From positions 1,426,001-1,490,000 of the forward strand of contig NZ_LIPG01000001.1 of the NCBI RefSeq assembly GCF_001905505.1: a DNA stretch of 64,000 nucleotides, written 5' to 3'. The notes under the pieces were generated by a model that ran no database searches, was not told the origin of the DNA, and saw only the letters and a program-made list of their open reading frames with translations. Shown in pieces: positions 36,462 through 47,715 of the stretch (within the stretch, counting starts at the first letter, position 1; every line of letters begins with the position of its first letter). The position numbers and the translations under genes are program-made. The stretch comes from Streptomyces sp. CB02058 (lineage in GTDB: Bacteria > Actinomycetota > Actinomycetes > Streptomycetales > Streptomycetaceae).

Positions 36462-37934
36462 GTGAGTGGCAGCGGCGCAGGCGAGGCGAATGCCGGAAAG
36501 CGCCCCAACGGGCAATTGGGATCGTGGTTCGTCCGGAGCGGCTGGTCCAAGGGCGAGCTCGCGCGCCAGGTGAACCGGCGGGCCCGCCAGCTCGGCGCCC
36601 ACCACATCAGCACCGACACCTCCCGGGTGCGCAGATGGCTCGACGGCGAGCAGCCGCGCGAACCGATCCCGCGCATCCTCTCCGAACTCTTCTCCGAGCG
36701 CTTCGGCGCCGTCGTCGCCGTCGAGGACCTCGGACTGCGCGCCGCCCACCAGGCACCCTCCGTCGCCGGGGTCGACCTGCCCTGGGCGGGCCCGCAGACC
36801 GTCGCGCTGCTCAGCGAGTTCTCCCGCAGCGACCTCATGCTCGCCCGTCGCGGTTTCCTCGGCAGCTCCCTCGCCCTGGCCGCGGGTCCCACCCTCATCG
36901 AGCCGATGCAGCGCTGGCTGGTGCCCGTCGCACCCGGCCGGACCGATCCGGAGCGGCCGGCCGGGCAGAGCCGCCCCTCCAAGCTCTCCGGCCCCGAGCT
37001 CGACCTGCTGGAGTCCACCACGGCGATGTTCCGCCAGTGGGACGCCCAGTGCGGCGGCGGTCTGCGCCGCAAGGCCGTCGTCGGCCAGCTCCACGAGGTC
37101 ACCGACCTGCTCCAGGAACCGCAGCCGGAGGCCACCTCCAAGCGGCTGTTCCGCTGCGCGGCCGAACTCGCCGAGCTCGCGGGCTGGATGAGCTACGACG
37201 TGGGCCTCCAGCCCACCGCCCAGAAGTACTTCGTGCTCGCCCTGCACGCCTCCAAGGAGGCGGGCGACAAGCCGCTCGGTTCGTACATCCTCTCCAGCAT
37301 GAGCCGCCAGATGATCCACCTCGGCAGGCCCGACGACGCGCTCGAACTCATCCACCTCGCCCAGTACGGCAGCCGTGACTGCGCCACCGCGCGGACCCAG
37401 GCCATGCTGTATGCGATGGAGGCGCGCGCCTACGCGAACATGGGCCAGCCGAGCAAGTGCAAGCGGGCCGTCCGGATGGCCGAGGACACCTTCGTCGACG
37501 CCACGCTCGACGACGAGCCCGAGCCCGACTGGATCCGCTTCTTCTCGGATGCCGAACTGCACGGGGAGAACGCCCACTCCTACCGTGACCTGGCCTATGT
37601 CGCCGGCCGCAGCCCGACCTACGCCTCGCTGGCCGAGCCCGTCATGGCCCGCGCCGTCGAGCTCTTCGGCGACGACGACGAGCACCAGCGGTCCTACGCG
37701 CTCAACCTCATCGGCATGGCCACCGTGCATCTCCTCAAGCGCGAGCCGGAGCAGTCGACCGTGCTGGCCACCCAGGCCCTGCGCGTCGCCAAGAAGGTCA
37801 GGTCGGAGCGCGTCAACACCAGGCTCCGCAAGACCGTCGACACCGCTGCCAGGGACTTCGGCGACATTCCCGAGGTCGCCACGCTCACCGACCTGCTCAC
37901 CCAGCAGCTCCCGGAGACCGCCGAAGCGGTCTGA
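36462..37934 (+). CDS. nsdA: NsdA, negative regulator of differentiation and antibiotic production
   Basis: 490 residues. Starts with a DNA-binding-like helical region (SGWSKGELARQVNRRARQLG, then TSRVRRWLDGEQPREPIPRIL) and continues as a helical repeat protein with TPR-like pairs (PTAQKYFVLALHASKEAGD, ARAYANMGQPSKCKRAVRMA). This matches Streptomyces NsdA, whose loss increases sporulation and antibiotic yield. The GTG at 36462 gives the family N terminus (VSGSGAGEANAGKRPNGQL). The nitrogen operon follows after 336 nt. Confidence 0.9.
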   Translation: MSGSGAGEANAGKRPNGQLGSWFVRSGWSKGELARQVNRRARQLGAHHISTDTSRVRRWLDGEQPREPIPRILSELFSERFGAVVAVEDLGLRAAHQAPSVAGVDLPWAGPQTVALLSEFSRSDLMLARRGFLGSSLALAAGPTLIEPMQRWLVPVAPGRTDPERPAGQSRPSKLSGPELDLLESTTAMFRQWDAQCGGGLRRKAVVGQLHEVTDLLQEPQPEATSKRLFRCAAELAELAGWMSYDVGLQPTAQKYFVLALHASKEAGDKPLGSYILSSMSRQMIHLGRPDDALELIHLAQYGSRDCATARTQAMLYAMEARAYANMGQPSKCKRAVRMAEDTFVDATLDDEPEPDWIRFFSDAELHGENAHSYRDLAYVAGRSPTYASLAEPVMARAVELFGDDDEHQRSYALNLIGMATVHLLKREPEQSTVLATQALRVAKKVRSERVNTRLRKTVDTAARDFGDIPEVATLTDLLTQQLPETAEAV

Positions 37935-37948
37935 CCGGAATTCCGGCC

Positions 37949-38025
37949 ACCGGCCACGACAGCCGCCCCGTACCACCCGACCGGCTCCCCCATTGCCAGG
38001 TCAGCGGGTCGCTGTCGTGGCCGGT
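37949..38025 (+). terminator. 15-bp perfect inverted repeat with 47-nt loop after nsdA
   Basis: ACCGGCCACGACAGC at 37949-37963 is exactly repeated in inverse at 38011-38025. It lies 14 nt after the nsdA stop and could act as a terminator or RNA-processing stem. Confidence 0.5.
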
Positions 38026-38119
38026 TCACGTTCCCGGGCGTTCAACCCCGCCGTATGCGGCGCAGGCAGCATGGTAGGCAGCACACCGGCCCCGACACTC
38101 CTGGTTCATTGGGACGTAA

Positions 38120-39958
<1,839 letters not shown>

Positions 39959-39990
39959 CCGACGGTCCCTGTGAACGGAAAGGCAGCTGG

Positions 39991-42444
39991 GTGACGAGCA
40001 CCGAAGTGACCACCGAATCCGAGGACTCGGGACCCAGCGGCTACGCGGCGGCCCGGCTGCGTCTCCTCCAGGAGGAGACGCAGTCCGGGCCGCCGCGCCG
40101 TGCCGCCCTGGCCCGGCTCACCGACGACTGGCTCACCGCGCTGTTCGCGGCGGCCGCCGAGGAGTCGGGCCTGCGCGGCGCAGCCCTCGTCGCCGTCGGC
40201 GGGTACGGCCGGGGCGAGCTCTCCCCGCGCAGCGACCTCGACCTGCTGCTCCTGCACGACGGCAGCGCCGACGCGGGTGCCGTGGCCACCCTCGCGGACC
40301 GGATCTGGTACCCGGTCTGGGACCTCGGCCTCGCGCTCGACCACTCCGTACGCACCCCCGCCGAAGCGCGCAAGACCGCGGGGGAGGACCTCAAGGTCCA
40401 GCTCGGACTGCTCGACGCGCGCCCCGTCGCCGGCGACCTCGGCCTCGTCGCCGGACTGCGCACCGCGGTCCTCGCCGACTGGCGCAACCAGGCTCCCAAG
40501 CGCCTCCCGGCCCTCGACGAACTCTGCCGCGAGCGGGCCGAGCGCATGGGCGAGCTCCAGTTCCTCCTGGAACCCGACCTCAAGGAGGCCCGCGGCGGCC
40601 TCCGCGACGCCACCGCCCTGCGCGCCGTCGCCGCCTCCTGGGTGGCCGACGCACCCCGCGAAGGGCTCGCCGAGGCCCGGCGCACCCTCCTCGACGCCCG
40701 CGACGCCCTGCACCTGACCACCGGCCGGGCCACCGACCGCCTCGCCCTCCAGGAGCAGGACCAGGTCGCCACGTCCCTCGGCCTCCTCGACTCCGACGCC
40801 CTGCTGCGCCAGGTGTACGAGGCCGCCCGCACCGTGTCGTACGCCACCGACGTCACCTGGCGTGAGGTCAACCGCGTCCTGCGCGCCCGCTCCGTCCGGC
40901 CCCGGCTGCGGTCCATCCTCGGCGGCGGCGCCAAGGCCGCCCCGGAACGCACGCCCCTCGCCGAAGGCGTCGTCGAGGCCGACGGCGAAGTCGTGCTCGC
41001 CCGCACCGCCCGCCCGGAACGCGACCCCGTGCTCACCCTCCGGGCCGCGGCCGCGGCGGCCGAGGCGGGACTGCCGCTCTCCCGCCACCTCGTGCGCCAT
41101 CTGCGGACCGCGGTCCAGCCGCTGCCCGTGCCATGGCCGTCCCAGGCCCGCGAGGAGCTCGTCACCCTGCTCGGCGCCGGCGAATCCACCGTCGGCGTCT
41201 GGGAGGCCCTCGAAGCGGAAGGCATCATCACCCGCCTGCTGCCCGACTGGGAACGCGTCCACTGCCGCCCGCAGCGCAACCCCGTCCACACCTGGACCGT
41301 CGACCGGCATCTCGTCGAGACGGCCGTACGCGCCGCCTCGCTCACCCGCCGCGTCAGCCGCCCCGACCTCCTCCTGATCGCCGCCCTGCTCCACGACATC
41401 GGCAAGGGCTGGCCCGGAGACCACTCCGTCGCGGGCGAGGTCATCGCCCGCGACATGGCCGCCCGTATCGGCTTCGACAAGCAGGACGTGGCCGTCGTCG
41501 CCACCCTCGTACGCCACCACCTGCTGCTCGTCGAGACCGCCACCCGGCGTGACCTCGACGACCCCGCGACCGTGCGCTCCGTCGCCAACGCCGTGGGCAG
41601 CGCCTCCACCCTGGAGCTGCTGCACGCCCTCACCGAGGCCGACGCCCTCGCCACCGGCCCCGCGGCCTGGAGCTCCTGGCGGGCCTCGCTCGTCACCGAC
41701 CTGGTCAAGCGGGTCGCCGCGCTGCTCGCGGGCGAGGAGCCCCCCGAGCCGGAACCGCTCGCGCCCAGCGCCGAGCAGGAGCGCCTGGCCGTGGAGGCCC
41801 TGCGGACCGGCGAGCCCGTCCTCTCCCTGCACACCCGGTCCGAACCGGCCGCCGAGGACGGCGAGCCCGAGCCCGTCGGCGTCGAGCTCCTCATCGCGCT
41901 GCCCGACCGTCCCGGGGTGCTGCCCGCCGCGGCCGGAGTCCTGGCCCTGCACCGCCTCACCGTCCGCGCCGCCGACCTGCGTGCCGTCGAGCTCCCGAAC
42001 GAGCTCGGCGAATCGGCCGACCTGCTGGTGCTCAGCTGGCGGGTCGCGGCCGAGTACGGCTCGCTCCCGCAGGCCGCCCGGCTCCGGGCCGACCTCGTAC
42101 GAGCCCTGGACGGCTCCCTGGACATCCGGGCCCGGCTGGCCGAGCGCGAGGCCGCCTATCCGCGGCGGCGCGGGGTGAAGGCGCCGCCGCCCCGGGTGAC
42201 CGTGGCGGCGGCCGGCTCACGCCTGGCCACCGTGATAGAGGTCCGCGCCCAGGACGCCCCCGGGCTGCTGCACCGGATCGGCAGGGCGCTGGAGCAGAGC
42301 GAGGTGCGGGTGCGCAGCGCCCATGTCTCCACGCTCGGGGCCAACGCCGTGGACGCCTTCTACGTCACGGACGTCGACGGCGAACCGCTGGCGCCGCAGC
42401 GCGCGGCCGAGGTGGCCAGGGAGGTCGAGAAGGAGCTGGGCTGA
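39991..42444 (+). CDS. glnD: PII nucleotidyltransferase GlnD
   Basis: 817 residues. Modifies and demodifies GlnK. The nucleotidyltransferase motif is VGGYGRGELSPRSDLDLLLLH (GG and DxD); the HD hydrolase domain has LLHDIGKGWPGDHSVAGE near residue 470; two ACT domains (LLIALPDRPGVLPAAAGVLA and VIEVRAQDAPGLLHRIG) are at the C terminus as glutamine sensors. In Streptomyces it acts as an adenylyltransferase. GTG 39991, 32 nt after glnK, last gene of the operon. Confidence 0.95.
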   Translation: MTSTEVTTESEDSGPSGYAAARLRLLQEETQSGPPRRAALARLTDDWLTALFAAAAEESGLRGAALVAVGGYGRGELSPRSDLDLLLLHDGSADAGAVATLADRIWYPVWDLGLALDHSVRTPAEARKTAGEDLKVQLGLLDARPVAGDLGLVAGLRTAVLADWRNQAPKRLPALDELCRERAERMGELQFLLEPDLKEARGGLRDATALRAVAASWVADAPREGLAEARRTLLDARDALHLTTGRATDRLALQEQDQVATSLGLLDSDALLRQVYEAARTVSYATDVTWREVNRVLRARSVRPRLRSILGGGAKAAPERTPLAEGVVEADGEVVLARTARPERDPVLTLRAAAAAAEAGLPLSRHLVRHLRTAVQPLPVPWPSQAREELVTLLGAGESTVGVWEALEAEGIITRLLPDWERVHCRPQRNPVHTWTVDRHLVETAVRAASLTRRVSRPDLLLIAALLHDIGKGWPGDHSVAGEVIARDMAARIGFDKQDVAVVATLVRHHLLLVETATRRDLDDPATVRSVANAVGSASTLELLHALTEADALATGPAAWSSWRASLVTDLVKRVAALLAGEEPPEPEPLAPSAEQERLAVEALRTGEPVLSLHTRSEPAAEDGEPEPVGVELLIALPDRPGVLPAAAGVLALHRLTVRAADLRAVELPNELGESADLLVLSWRVAAEYGSLPQAARLRADLVRALDGSLDIRARLAEREAAYPRRRGVKAPPPRVTVAAAGSRLATVIEVRAQDAPGLLHRIGRALEQSEVRVRSAHVSTLGANAVDAFYVTDVDGEPLAPQRAAEVAREVEKELG

Positions 42445-42456
42445 CGCCCCGCGCCG

Positions 42457-42490
42457 GCCCTCGTTCGTCACGAAAACGGGCGAGGGCTTT
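42457..42490 (+). terminator. Terminator after glnD
   Basis: GCCCTCG (42457-42463) pairs with CGAGGGC (42481-42487) and is followed by TTT; TTCG and CGAA in the loop can form an extra stem. Confidence 0.6.
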
Positions 42491-42565
42491 GCGTTCTCCG
42501 GGGTCCGGATACCCTGGAGGGCGACTGACCTGCCCCGCCCCCGACCCTGAGGACCGACGAGCGCC

Positions 42566-44113
42566 GTGTTCGATACTCTCTCCGACCGCCTTAGCGCGAC
42601 TTTCAAAAACCTCAGGGGCAAGGGCCGCTTGTCCGAGGCGGACATCGACGCCACGGCTCGCGAGATCCGGATCGCGCTGCTCGAGGCGGATGTCGCCCTC
42701 CCCGTCGTCCGCGCGTTCATCGCCAACGTCAAGGAGCGGGCGCGCGGCGTCGAGGTCTCCCAGGCGCTGAACCCGGCCCAGCAGGTCGTCAAGATCGTCA
42801 ACGAGGAGCTCGTCGGCATCCTCGGCGGCGAGACCCGGCGACTCAGGTTCGCCAAGAACCCGCCCACCGTGATCATGCTCGCGGGTCTCCAGGGTGCAGG
42901 TAAGACGACCCTCGCCGGAAAGCTCGGCCTCTGGCTCAAGGGCCAGGGCCACTCCCCGCTGCTCGTCGCCTGTGACCTCCAGCGCCCCAACGCCGTCAAC
43001 CAGCTGAGCGTCGTCGCCGACCGCGCGGGCGTCGCGGTGTACGCCCCGGAGCCGGGCAACGGCGTCGGTGACCCGGTCCAGGTCGCCAAGGACTCCATCG
43101 AGTTCGCCAAGTCCAAGGTCCACGACATCGTCATCGTCGACACCGCCGGCCGCCTCGGCATCGACGAGGAGCTGATGCGCCAGGCCGCGGACATCCGCGA
43201 CGCCGTCAGCCCCGACGAGATCCTCTTCGTCGTCGACGCGATGATCGGCCAGGACGCGGTCAACACCGCCGAGGCCTTCCGCGACGGCGTCGGCTTCGAC
43301 GGCGTGGTGCTCTCCAAGCTCGACGGTGACGCCCGCGGTGGCGCGGCCCTGTCGATCGCCCATGTCACGGGCAAGCAGATCATGTTCGCGTCGAACGGTG
43401 AGAAGCTCGAGGACTTCGACGCCTTCCACCCCGACCGCATGGCGTCCCGCATCCTCGACATGGGTGACCTCCTCACCCTGATCGAGCAGGCGGAGAAGAC
43501 CTTCAGCCAGGAAGAGGCCGCCAAAATGGCCTCCAAGCTGGCGTCGAGCAAGGGCAAGGACTTCACGCTCGACGACTTCCTGGCGCAGATGGAGCAGGTC
43601 CGGAAGATGGGCTCCATCTCCAAGCTGCTCGGGATGCTGCCCGGCATGGGGCAGATCAAGGACCAGATCAACAACATCGACGAGCGCGACGTCGACCGCA
43701 CCGCCGCGATCATCAAGTCGATGACCCCGAAGGAACGTGCCGAGCCGACGATCATCAACGGCTCCCGCCGGGCCCGTATCGCCAAGGGTTCCGGCGTCGA
43801 GGTCTCCGCCGTGAAGAGCCTGGTCGAGCGGTTCTTCGAGGCACGCAAGATGATGTCGAAGATGGCCCAGGGCGGCGGCATGCCCGGGATGCCGGGGATG
43901 CCGGGCATGGGTGGCGGCGCCGGCCGTCAGAAGAAGCAGGTCAAGCAGGCCAAGGGCAAGCGCAAGAGCGGCAACCCGATGAAGCGCAAGGCCGAGGAGC
44001 AGGCCGCGGCCGCCCGACGCGAGCAGGCGGCCCAGGGCGGCGCGTTCGGTCTGCCCGCCCAGGAGGACAAGAACTTCGAACTCCCCGACGAGTTCAAGAA
44101 GTTCATGGGCTGA
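42566..44113 (+). CDS. ffh: Signal recognition particle protein Ffh
   Basis: 515 residues. N domain, G domain (GLQGAGKTTLAGKLG, DTAGRLGIDEELMRQA, SKLDGDARGGAAL) and M domain with methionine-rich segments (MSKMAQGGGMPGMPGMPGM) that bind signal sequences and 4.5S RNA. GTG 42566. The small SRP RNA gene is not in the window. Ended by the hairpin at 44127. Confidence 0.97.
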   Translation: MFDTLSDRLSATFKNLRGKGRLSEADIDATAREIRIALLEADVALPVVRAFIANVKERARGVEVSQALNPAQQVVKIVNEELVGILGGETRRLRFAKNPPTVIMLAGLQGAGKTTLAGKLGLWLKGQGHSPLLVACDLQRPNAVNQLSVVADRAGVAVYAPEPGNGVGDPVQVAKDSIEFAKSKVHDIVIVDTAGRLGIDEELMRQAADIRDAVSPDEILFVVDAMIGQDAVNTAEAFRDGVGFDGVVLSKLDGDARGGAALSIAHVTGKQIMFASNGEKLEDFDAFHPDRMASRILDMGDLLTLIEQAEKTFSQEEAAKMASKLASSKGKDFTLDDFLAQMEQVRKMGSISKLLGMLPGMGQIKDQINNIDERDVDRTAAIIKSMTPKERAEPTIINGSRRARIAKGSGVEVSAVKSLVERFFEARKMMSKMAQGGGMPGMPGMPGMGGGAGRQKKQVKQAKGKRKSGNPMKRKAEEQAAAARREQAAQGGAFGLPAQEDKNFELPDEFKKFMG

Positions 44114-44126
44114 CCGCCCGGACACA

Positions 44127-44166
44127 CGCGAAGGGGCACCCCGCACGAGCGGGGTGCCCCTTCGCG
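44127..44166. terminator. Strong hairpin between ffh and the methyltransferase gene
   Basis: An 18-pair perfect stem (44127-44144 with 44149-44166) with an ACGA loop, between convergent genes. Confidence 0.8.
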
Positions 44167-44199
44167 TCGCCGTCGGGCACGCACACCGGGTGGCCGCCG

Positions 44200-45063
44200 T
44201 CAGGCCACGCACACCAGGTAGCGGAAGACGTTCGGCATCCACACCGTGCCGTCGGGCCGCAGATGCGGATGCAGGGCCTCCGCGACCTCCTTCTCCACCT
44301 GGACGCGGTCGGTCGCCCGTACCGCCGCGTCGAACAGCCCGGTCGACAGCAGGCCGCGCACCGCGCTGTCCACGTCCGCGTAGCCGAACGGGCAGGACAC
44401 CCGGCCCGAGCCGTCCGGCTTCAGCCCGGCCCGCGCCGCGACCTCCTCCAGCTCGTCCCGCAGCGCCGGCCGCCATCCGCTCACGGGGCGCGGGGTGCGG
44501 GCGGACCCGGTCAGCCGCGCCGCGACCTGGAACACGGGAGCCGTGGCGCACCGCTCCGGCGGTCCCCAGCCGGCCAGCACCACCGTGGCGCCCCGCACGG
44601 CCAGCGGCACGGCGGAGGCCAGCGCGGGCGCGAGCCCCTCGGAGTCACCGGCGGCGCAGCCGACCGGCTGGAACGCGGTCAGAAGGTTGTACGGCGCACC
44701 GTCCCCCGCGGCCGACGGAAGGTCCTCCACGAGCCTCGCCCGTGGTTCCGGGCGGCCCGGAACGGGCTCCTGCCCCGGACCGGACACGAGGCGCTCACGG
44801 GCCAGGGCGAGACGGTCACGGTCGCTGTCGACGCCGGTCACCCGCGCCCCGCGCGAGGCCGCGATCAGCAGTGCCAGCCCGGAACCGCAGCCGAGCGAGA
44901 GCATCCGCGTCCCGGCCCCGACTTCGAGCCGCTCGTACACCGCCTCGTAGAGCGGCGCCAGCATGCGCTCCTGGATCTCGGCCCAGTCACGGGCACGGGT
45001 ACCGGTGTCCACCGGGGCGGACGAATCCGCGTACCTGTGGTGCCGGACGAGCGTAGGTGTCAT
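44200..45063 (-). CDS. SAM-dependent methyltransferase, class I
   Basis: 287 residues. SAM motif I is MLSLGCGSGLALLIAASRGA, motif II VTGVDSDRDRLALARE; the rest resembles small-molecule methyltransferases of the UbiE/ArsM type. The substrate is unknown. The ATG at 45063 was chosen because it begins just before the WAEIQERMLAPLYEAVYERL helix seen in similar proteins; an upstream ATG at 45117 or 45144 would add a basic extension with no ribosome site. Confidence 0.8.
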   Translation of the reverse strand: MTPTLVRHHRYADSSAPVDTGTRARDWAEIQERMLAPLYEAVYERLEVGAGTRMLSLGCGSGLALLIAASRGARVTGVDSDRDRLALARERLVSGPGQEPVPGRPEPRARLVEDLPSAAGDGAPYNLLTAFQPVGCAAGDSEGLAPALASAVPLAVRGATVVLAGWGPPERCATAPVFQVAARLTGSARTPRPVSGWRPALRDELEEVAARAGLKPDGSGRVSCPFGYADVDSAVRGLLSTGLFDAAVRATDRVQVEKEVAEALHPHLRPDGTVWMPNVFRYLVCVA

Positions 45064-45583
45064 GGAATGCGCCCCAATCCGCCGTGAGGTCGGTCGTGCC
45101 CGAGTGAGGTCCCCCATGTCTGTGTGCTGTGTATGCGCGCCCACAGCCTCCGTATGTCAGAGAACTCCGCATCGGCGGTCCCGTCCAGGGGTCGGACGGG
45201 GTGGGATGGCATTGCTTGCGTGCTCCGGTCGTGCGCCCCCGGCGCCGCGTGGTGCGGGCGGACACCGGCAGCAGCGCGCCCGCTGCTCGCTTCCTCACAG
45301 TCTTACCCGACACACGGGGCGCAGCACGTCGAGCGCTCCCCGCTCCCTCGGCCCCCTCGGCGCACCGGTCGCTCCGTGCCGGGTAATGTCGCCCGCGCGG
45401 CCCTTGTCGGCGCCGGTGCGTACGCGTTGCTACGTACCACCTTGGTGCGAGCTGTGAGCCTTCTCCGCTGATCTGCGCACCCGCCCTCGTCCGGACGCAT
45501 CAACGACAACTGACTGGTACGTGCAAATTATTTGGGATGCCCCGGAATAGGAACACCGGAGCACTCAGGCTCGTTGTCACGAC
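45064..45583. other. 520-nt stretch without a supported gene
   Basis: Several frames are open (for example 45152-45471 on the plus strand) but third-position GC is well below that of neighbouring genes and no known domain appears. It lies between divergently transcribed genes, so promoters should be here. It may include decayed coding sequence. Confidence 0.5.
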
Positions 45584-46177
45584 GTGAGCACGACACCACC
45601 TGTACTTGCCGCAGAGCTGGCACAGGCGTGGGCCGACATTCAGCGGTACCACCCCGAGCTGCCCGATCTTGCCGCGCCAGAGTCCCTGATCGGAGAGTCC
45701 TCGTCCGCCTGTGGCGCCGAGCTCTCCTTCGAACGGCTGCTCCATGAGGCAGTCCACGGCATCGCCGCCGCGAGAGGTGTCCGGGACACCTCCCGCGCCG
45801 GCCGCTACCACAACCGACGCTTCCTCGCGATCGCCGAGGAGCTGGGCCTCGACCATGCCGAGGAGCCCCACCCCAGCAGCGGATTCTCGTTGGTGACGCT
45901 GAATCCCGAGGCCAAACGCAGATACCGCCCGACGACGGAACGGCTGCAGCGTGCGCTCAAGGCGCACACCGTCGCCACCGCCGCCGACACCAAGCGCTCG
46001 TTCCGCGGCCCCGCGGCGCGGCACGGCTCGTCCGGGGGAGGGGTGCGGGTCAAGGCCGTCTGCGACTGCGGGCGCAACGTCCGCGTCGTCCCGTCGGTCC
46101 TCGCCCAGGCGCCGATCGTCTGCGGCGGGTGCGGAAAGCCGTTCCGGATCCCGGAAGCGGCGGTCGCGGTGGGGTGA
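45584..46177 (+). CDS. SprT-like zinc metalloprotein with C-terminal zinc ribbon
   Basis: 197 residues, GTG start. The segment [18 protein letters not shown] contains HEAVH, the HExxH zincin motif, followed by [16 protein letters not shown], as in SprT proteins. The C terminus has CDCGRN and [12 protein letters not shown], a four-cysteine ribbon. This architecture suggests a DNA- or RNA-associated protease, but the role is not known. It precedes the rpsP ribosomal operon by 155 nt on the same strand. Confidence 0.78.
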   Translation: MSTTPPVLAAELAQAWADIQRYHPELPDLAAPESLIGESSSACGAELSFERLLHEAVHGIAAARGVRDTSRAGRYHNRRFLAIAEELGLDHAEEPHPSSGFSLVTLNPEAKRRYRPTTERLQRALKAHTVATAADTKRSFRGPAARHGSSGGGVRVKAVCDCGRNVRVVPSVLAQAPIVCGGCGKPFRIPEAAVAVG

Positions 46178-46332
46178 CCCGGCGCGGTGTGGCACAATGG
46201 ACAGCTGTACTCGACAGTCGCACAGGACCCCTCTCTCCTCCGGCTGACGCGTCCATCGGGCACCCGAGTACCGCAACCCCACGTGGCATCTTTTGTGCCC
46301 AACCACGTCAGAGACCAGGAGACACCACTTCC

Positions 46333-46770
46333 GTGGCAGTCAAGATCAAGCTGAAGCGTCTGGGCAAGATCCGTTCGCCTCACTACCGCATCGTCGTCGC
46401 CGACTCCCGTACCCGCCGTGACGGCCGGGCCATCGAGGAGATCGGCCTGTACCACCCGGTGCAGAACCCCTCGCGCATCGAGGTCAACGCAGAGCGCGCG
46501 CAGTACTGGCTGTCCGTCGGCGCCCAGCCGACCGAGCCCGTCCTCGCGATCCTGAAGCTCACCGGTGACTGGCAGGCCCACAAGGGCCTTCCGGCCCCGG
46601 CGCCGCTGCTGCAGCCGGAGCCCAAGGCTGACAAGCGCGCCCTGTTCGAGGCCCTGGCCACGGACGGCGACGAGGCCAAGGGTGAGGCCATCACCCAGAA
46701 GGCCAAGAAGTCGGACAAGAAGGCGGACGAGGCGGCTGACGCTGCGTCCACCGAGTCGACCGAGGCCTGA
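46333..46770 (+). CDS. rpsP: 30S ribosomal protein S16
   Basis: 145 residues. The S16 core is [21 protein letters not shown], then [12 protein letters not shown]. An alanine/lysine/aspartate-rich tail of about 40 residues extends the C terminus, as in other actinobacteria. GTG 46333. A possible extended -10 (TGTGGCACAAT) is at 46188-46198. khpA follows after 2 nt. Confidence 0.97.
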   Translation: MAVKIKLKRLGKIRSPHYRIVVADSRTRRDGRAIEEIGLYHPVQNPSRIEVNAERAQYWLSVGAQPTEPVLAILKLTGDWQAHKGLPAPAPLLQPEPKADKRALFEALATDGDEAKGEAITQKAKKSDKKADEAADAASTESTEA

Positions 46771-46772
46771 GC

Positions 46773-47012
46773 ATGCTCGAGGAGGCTCTTGAGCACCTCG
46801 TGAAGGGCATCGTCGACAACCCCGACGATGTGCAGGTCGCCTCGCGTGACCTGCGCCGTGGGCGCGTCCTGGAGGTCCGGGTCCACCCGGACGACCTCGG
46901 CAAGGTGATCGGCCGCAACGGCCGCACCGCGCGCGCCCTGCGTACCGTCGTGGGTGCCATCGGCGGACGTGGAATCCGTGTCGACCTCGTCGATGTGGAC
47001 CAGGTTCGCTGA
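46773..47012 (+). CDS. khpA: KH-domain RNA-binding protein KhpA
   Basis: 79 residues, one KH domain with the RNA-binding loop VIGRNGRTARALRTVVGA. KhpA works with KhpB as an RNA chaperone in Gram-positives. Always found between rpsP and rimM in this phylum. A terminator-like hairpin follows. Confidence 0.95.
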   Translation: MLEEALEHLVKGIVDNPDDVQVASRDLRRGRVLEVRVHPDDLGKVIGRNGRTARALRTVVGAIGGRGIRVDLVDVDQVR

Positions 47013-47032
47013 AAGAGTTGAACACCGGCCGG

Positions 47033-47067
47033 GGCCGGGGAGGGCTTTCGAGCCGTCCCCGGCCTTT
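47033..47067 (+). terminator. Terminator after khpA
   Basis: A 14-nt arm pairs with one G-G mismatch (47033-47046 with 47051-47064), TTCG loop, then TTT. rimM starts 52 nt later, so read-through is possible. Confidence 0.65.
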
Positions 47068-47118
47068 GTCGTCGGTACATGACCGCCTCCTCAGTAGAAG
47101 ATCATCAGGAGAAGTAGC

Positions 47119-47715
47119 GTGGAGTTGGTAGTTGCGCGGATCGGTCGCGCCCACGGCATCAAGGGCGAGGTCACCGTCGAGGTGCGCACCGACGAGCCCG
47201 AGCTCCGGCTCGGGCCCGGGGCCGTGCTGGCCACGGAACCCGCCCACGTGGGGCCGCTGACGATCGAGACGGGCCGGGTGCACAGCGGGAGGCTGCTGCT
47301 CCGGTTCGAGGGCGTACGGGACCGTACGGCGGCCGAGGCACTGCGCAACACCCTGCTGATCGCCGAGGTGGACCCGGCGGAACTGCCCGAGGACCCCGAG
47401 GAGTTCTACGACCACCAGCTGATGGACCTCGATGTCGTCCTCGCCGACGGCACGGAGATCGGCCGGATCACGGAGATCACGCACCTGCCGTCCCAGGACC
47501 TCTTCATCGTGGAGCGTCCGGACGGCAGCGAGGTGATGATCCCGTTCGTCGAGGAGATCGTCACCGAGATCGACCTGGAGGAGCAGCGGGCCGTCATCAC
47601 CCCGCCGCCGGGTCTGATCGACGAGAGCGAGGCCGTCATCGCCTCCACGCGCGACGCCGAGGAGGACGCCCCGGCCGGGGACGCCGGCGGCGAGTCCGGG
47701 AAGGGCGACGCCTGA
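47119..47715 (+). CDS. rimM: Ribosome maturation factor RimM
   Basis: 198 residues. Assists 30S head assembly around S19. N-terminal barrel [23 protein letters not shown]-barrel domain from [14 protein letters not shown] to [14 protein letters not shown]. The tail is acidic. GTG 47119 after AGGAG. The stop overlaps the trmD start by one base (TGATG). Confidence 0.96.
   Translation: MELVVARIGRAHGIKGEVTVEVRTDEPELRLGPGAVLATEPAHVGPLTIETGRVHSGRLLLRFEGVRDRTAAEALRNTLLIAEVDPAELPEDPEEFYDHQLMDLDVVLADGTEIGRITEITHLPSQDLFIVERPDGSEVMIPFVEEIVTEIDLEEQRAVITPPPGLIDESEAVIASTRDAEEDAPAGDAGGESGKGDA

Noticed and set aside
45124..45471. 115-residue plus-strand frame
   Set aside because: Low third-position GC, no ribosome site, no domain; treated as intergenic.
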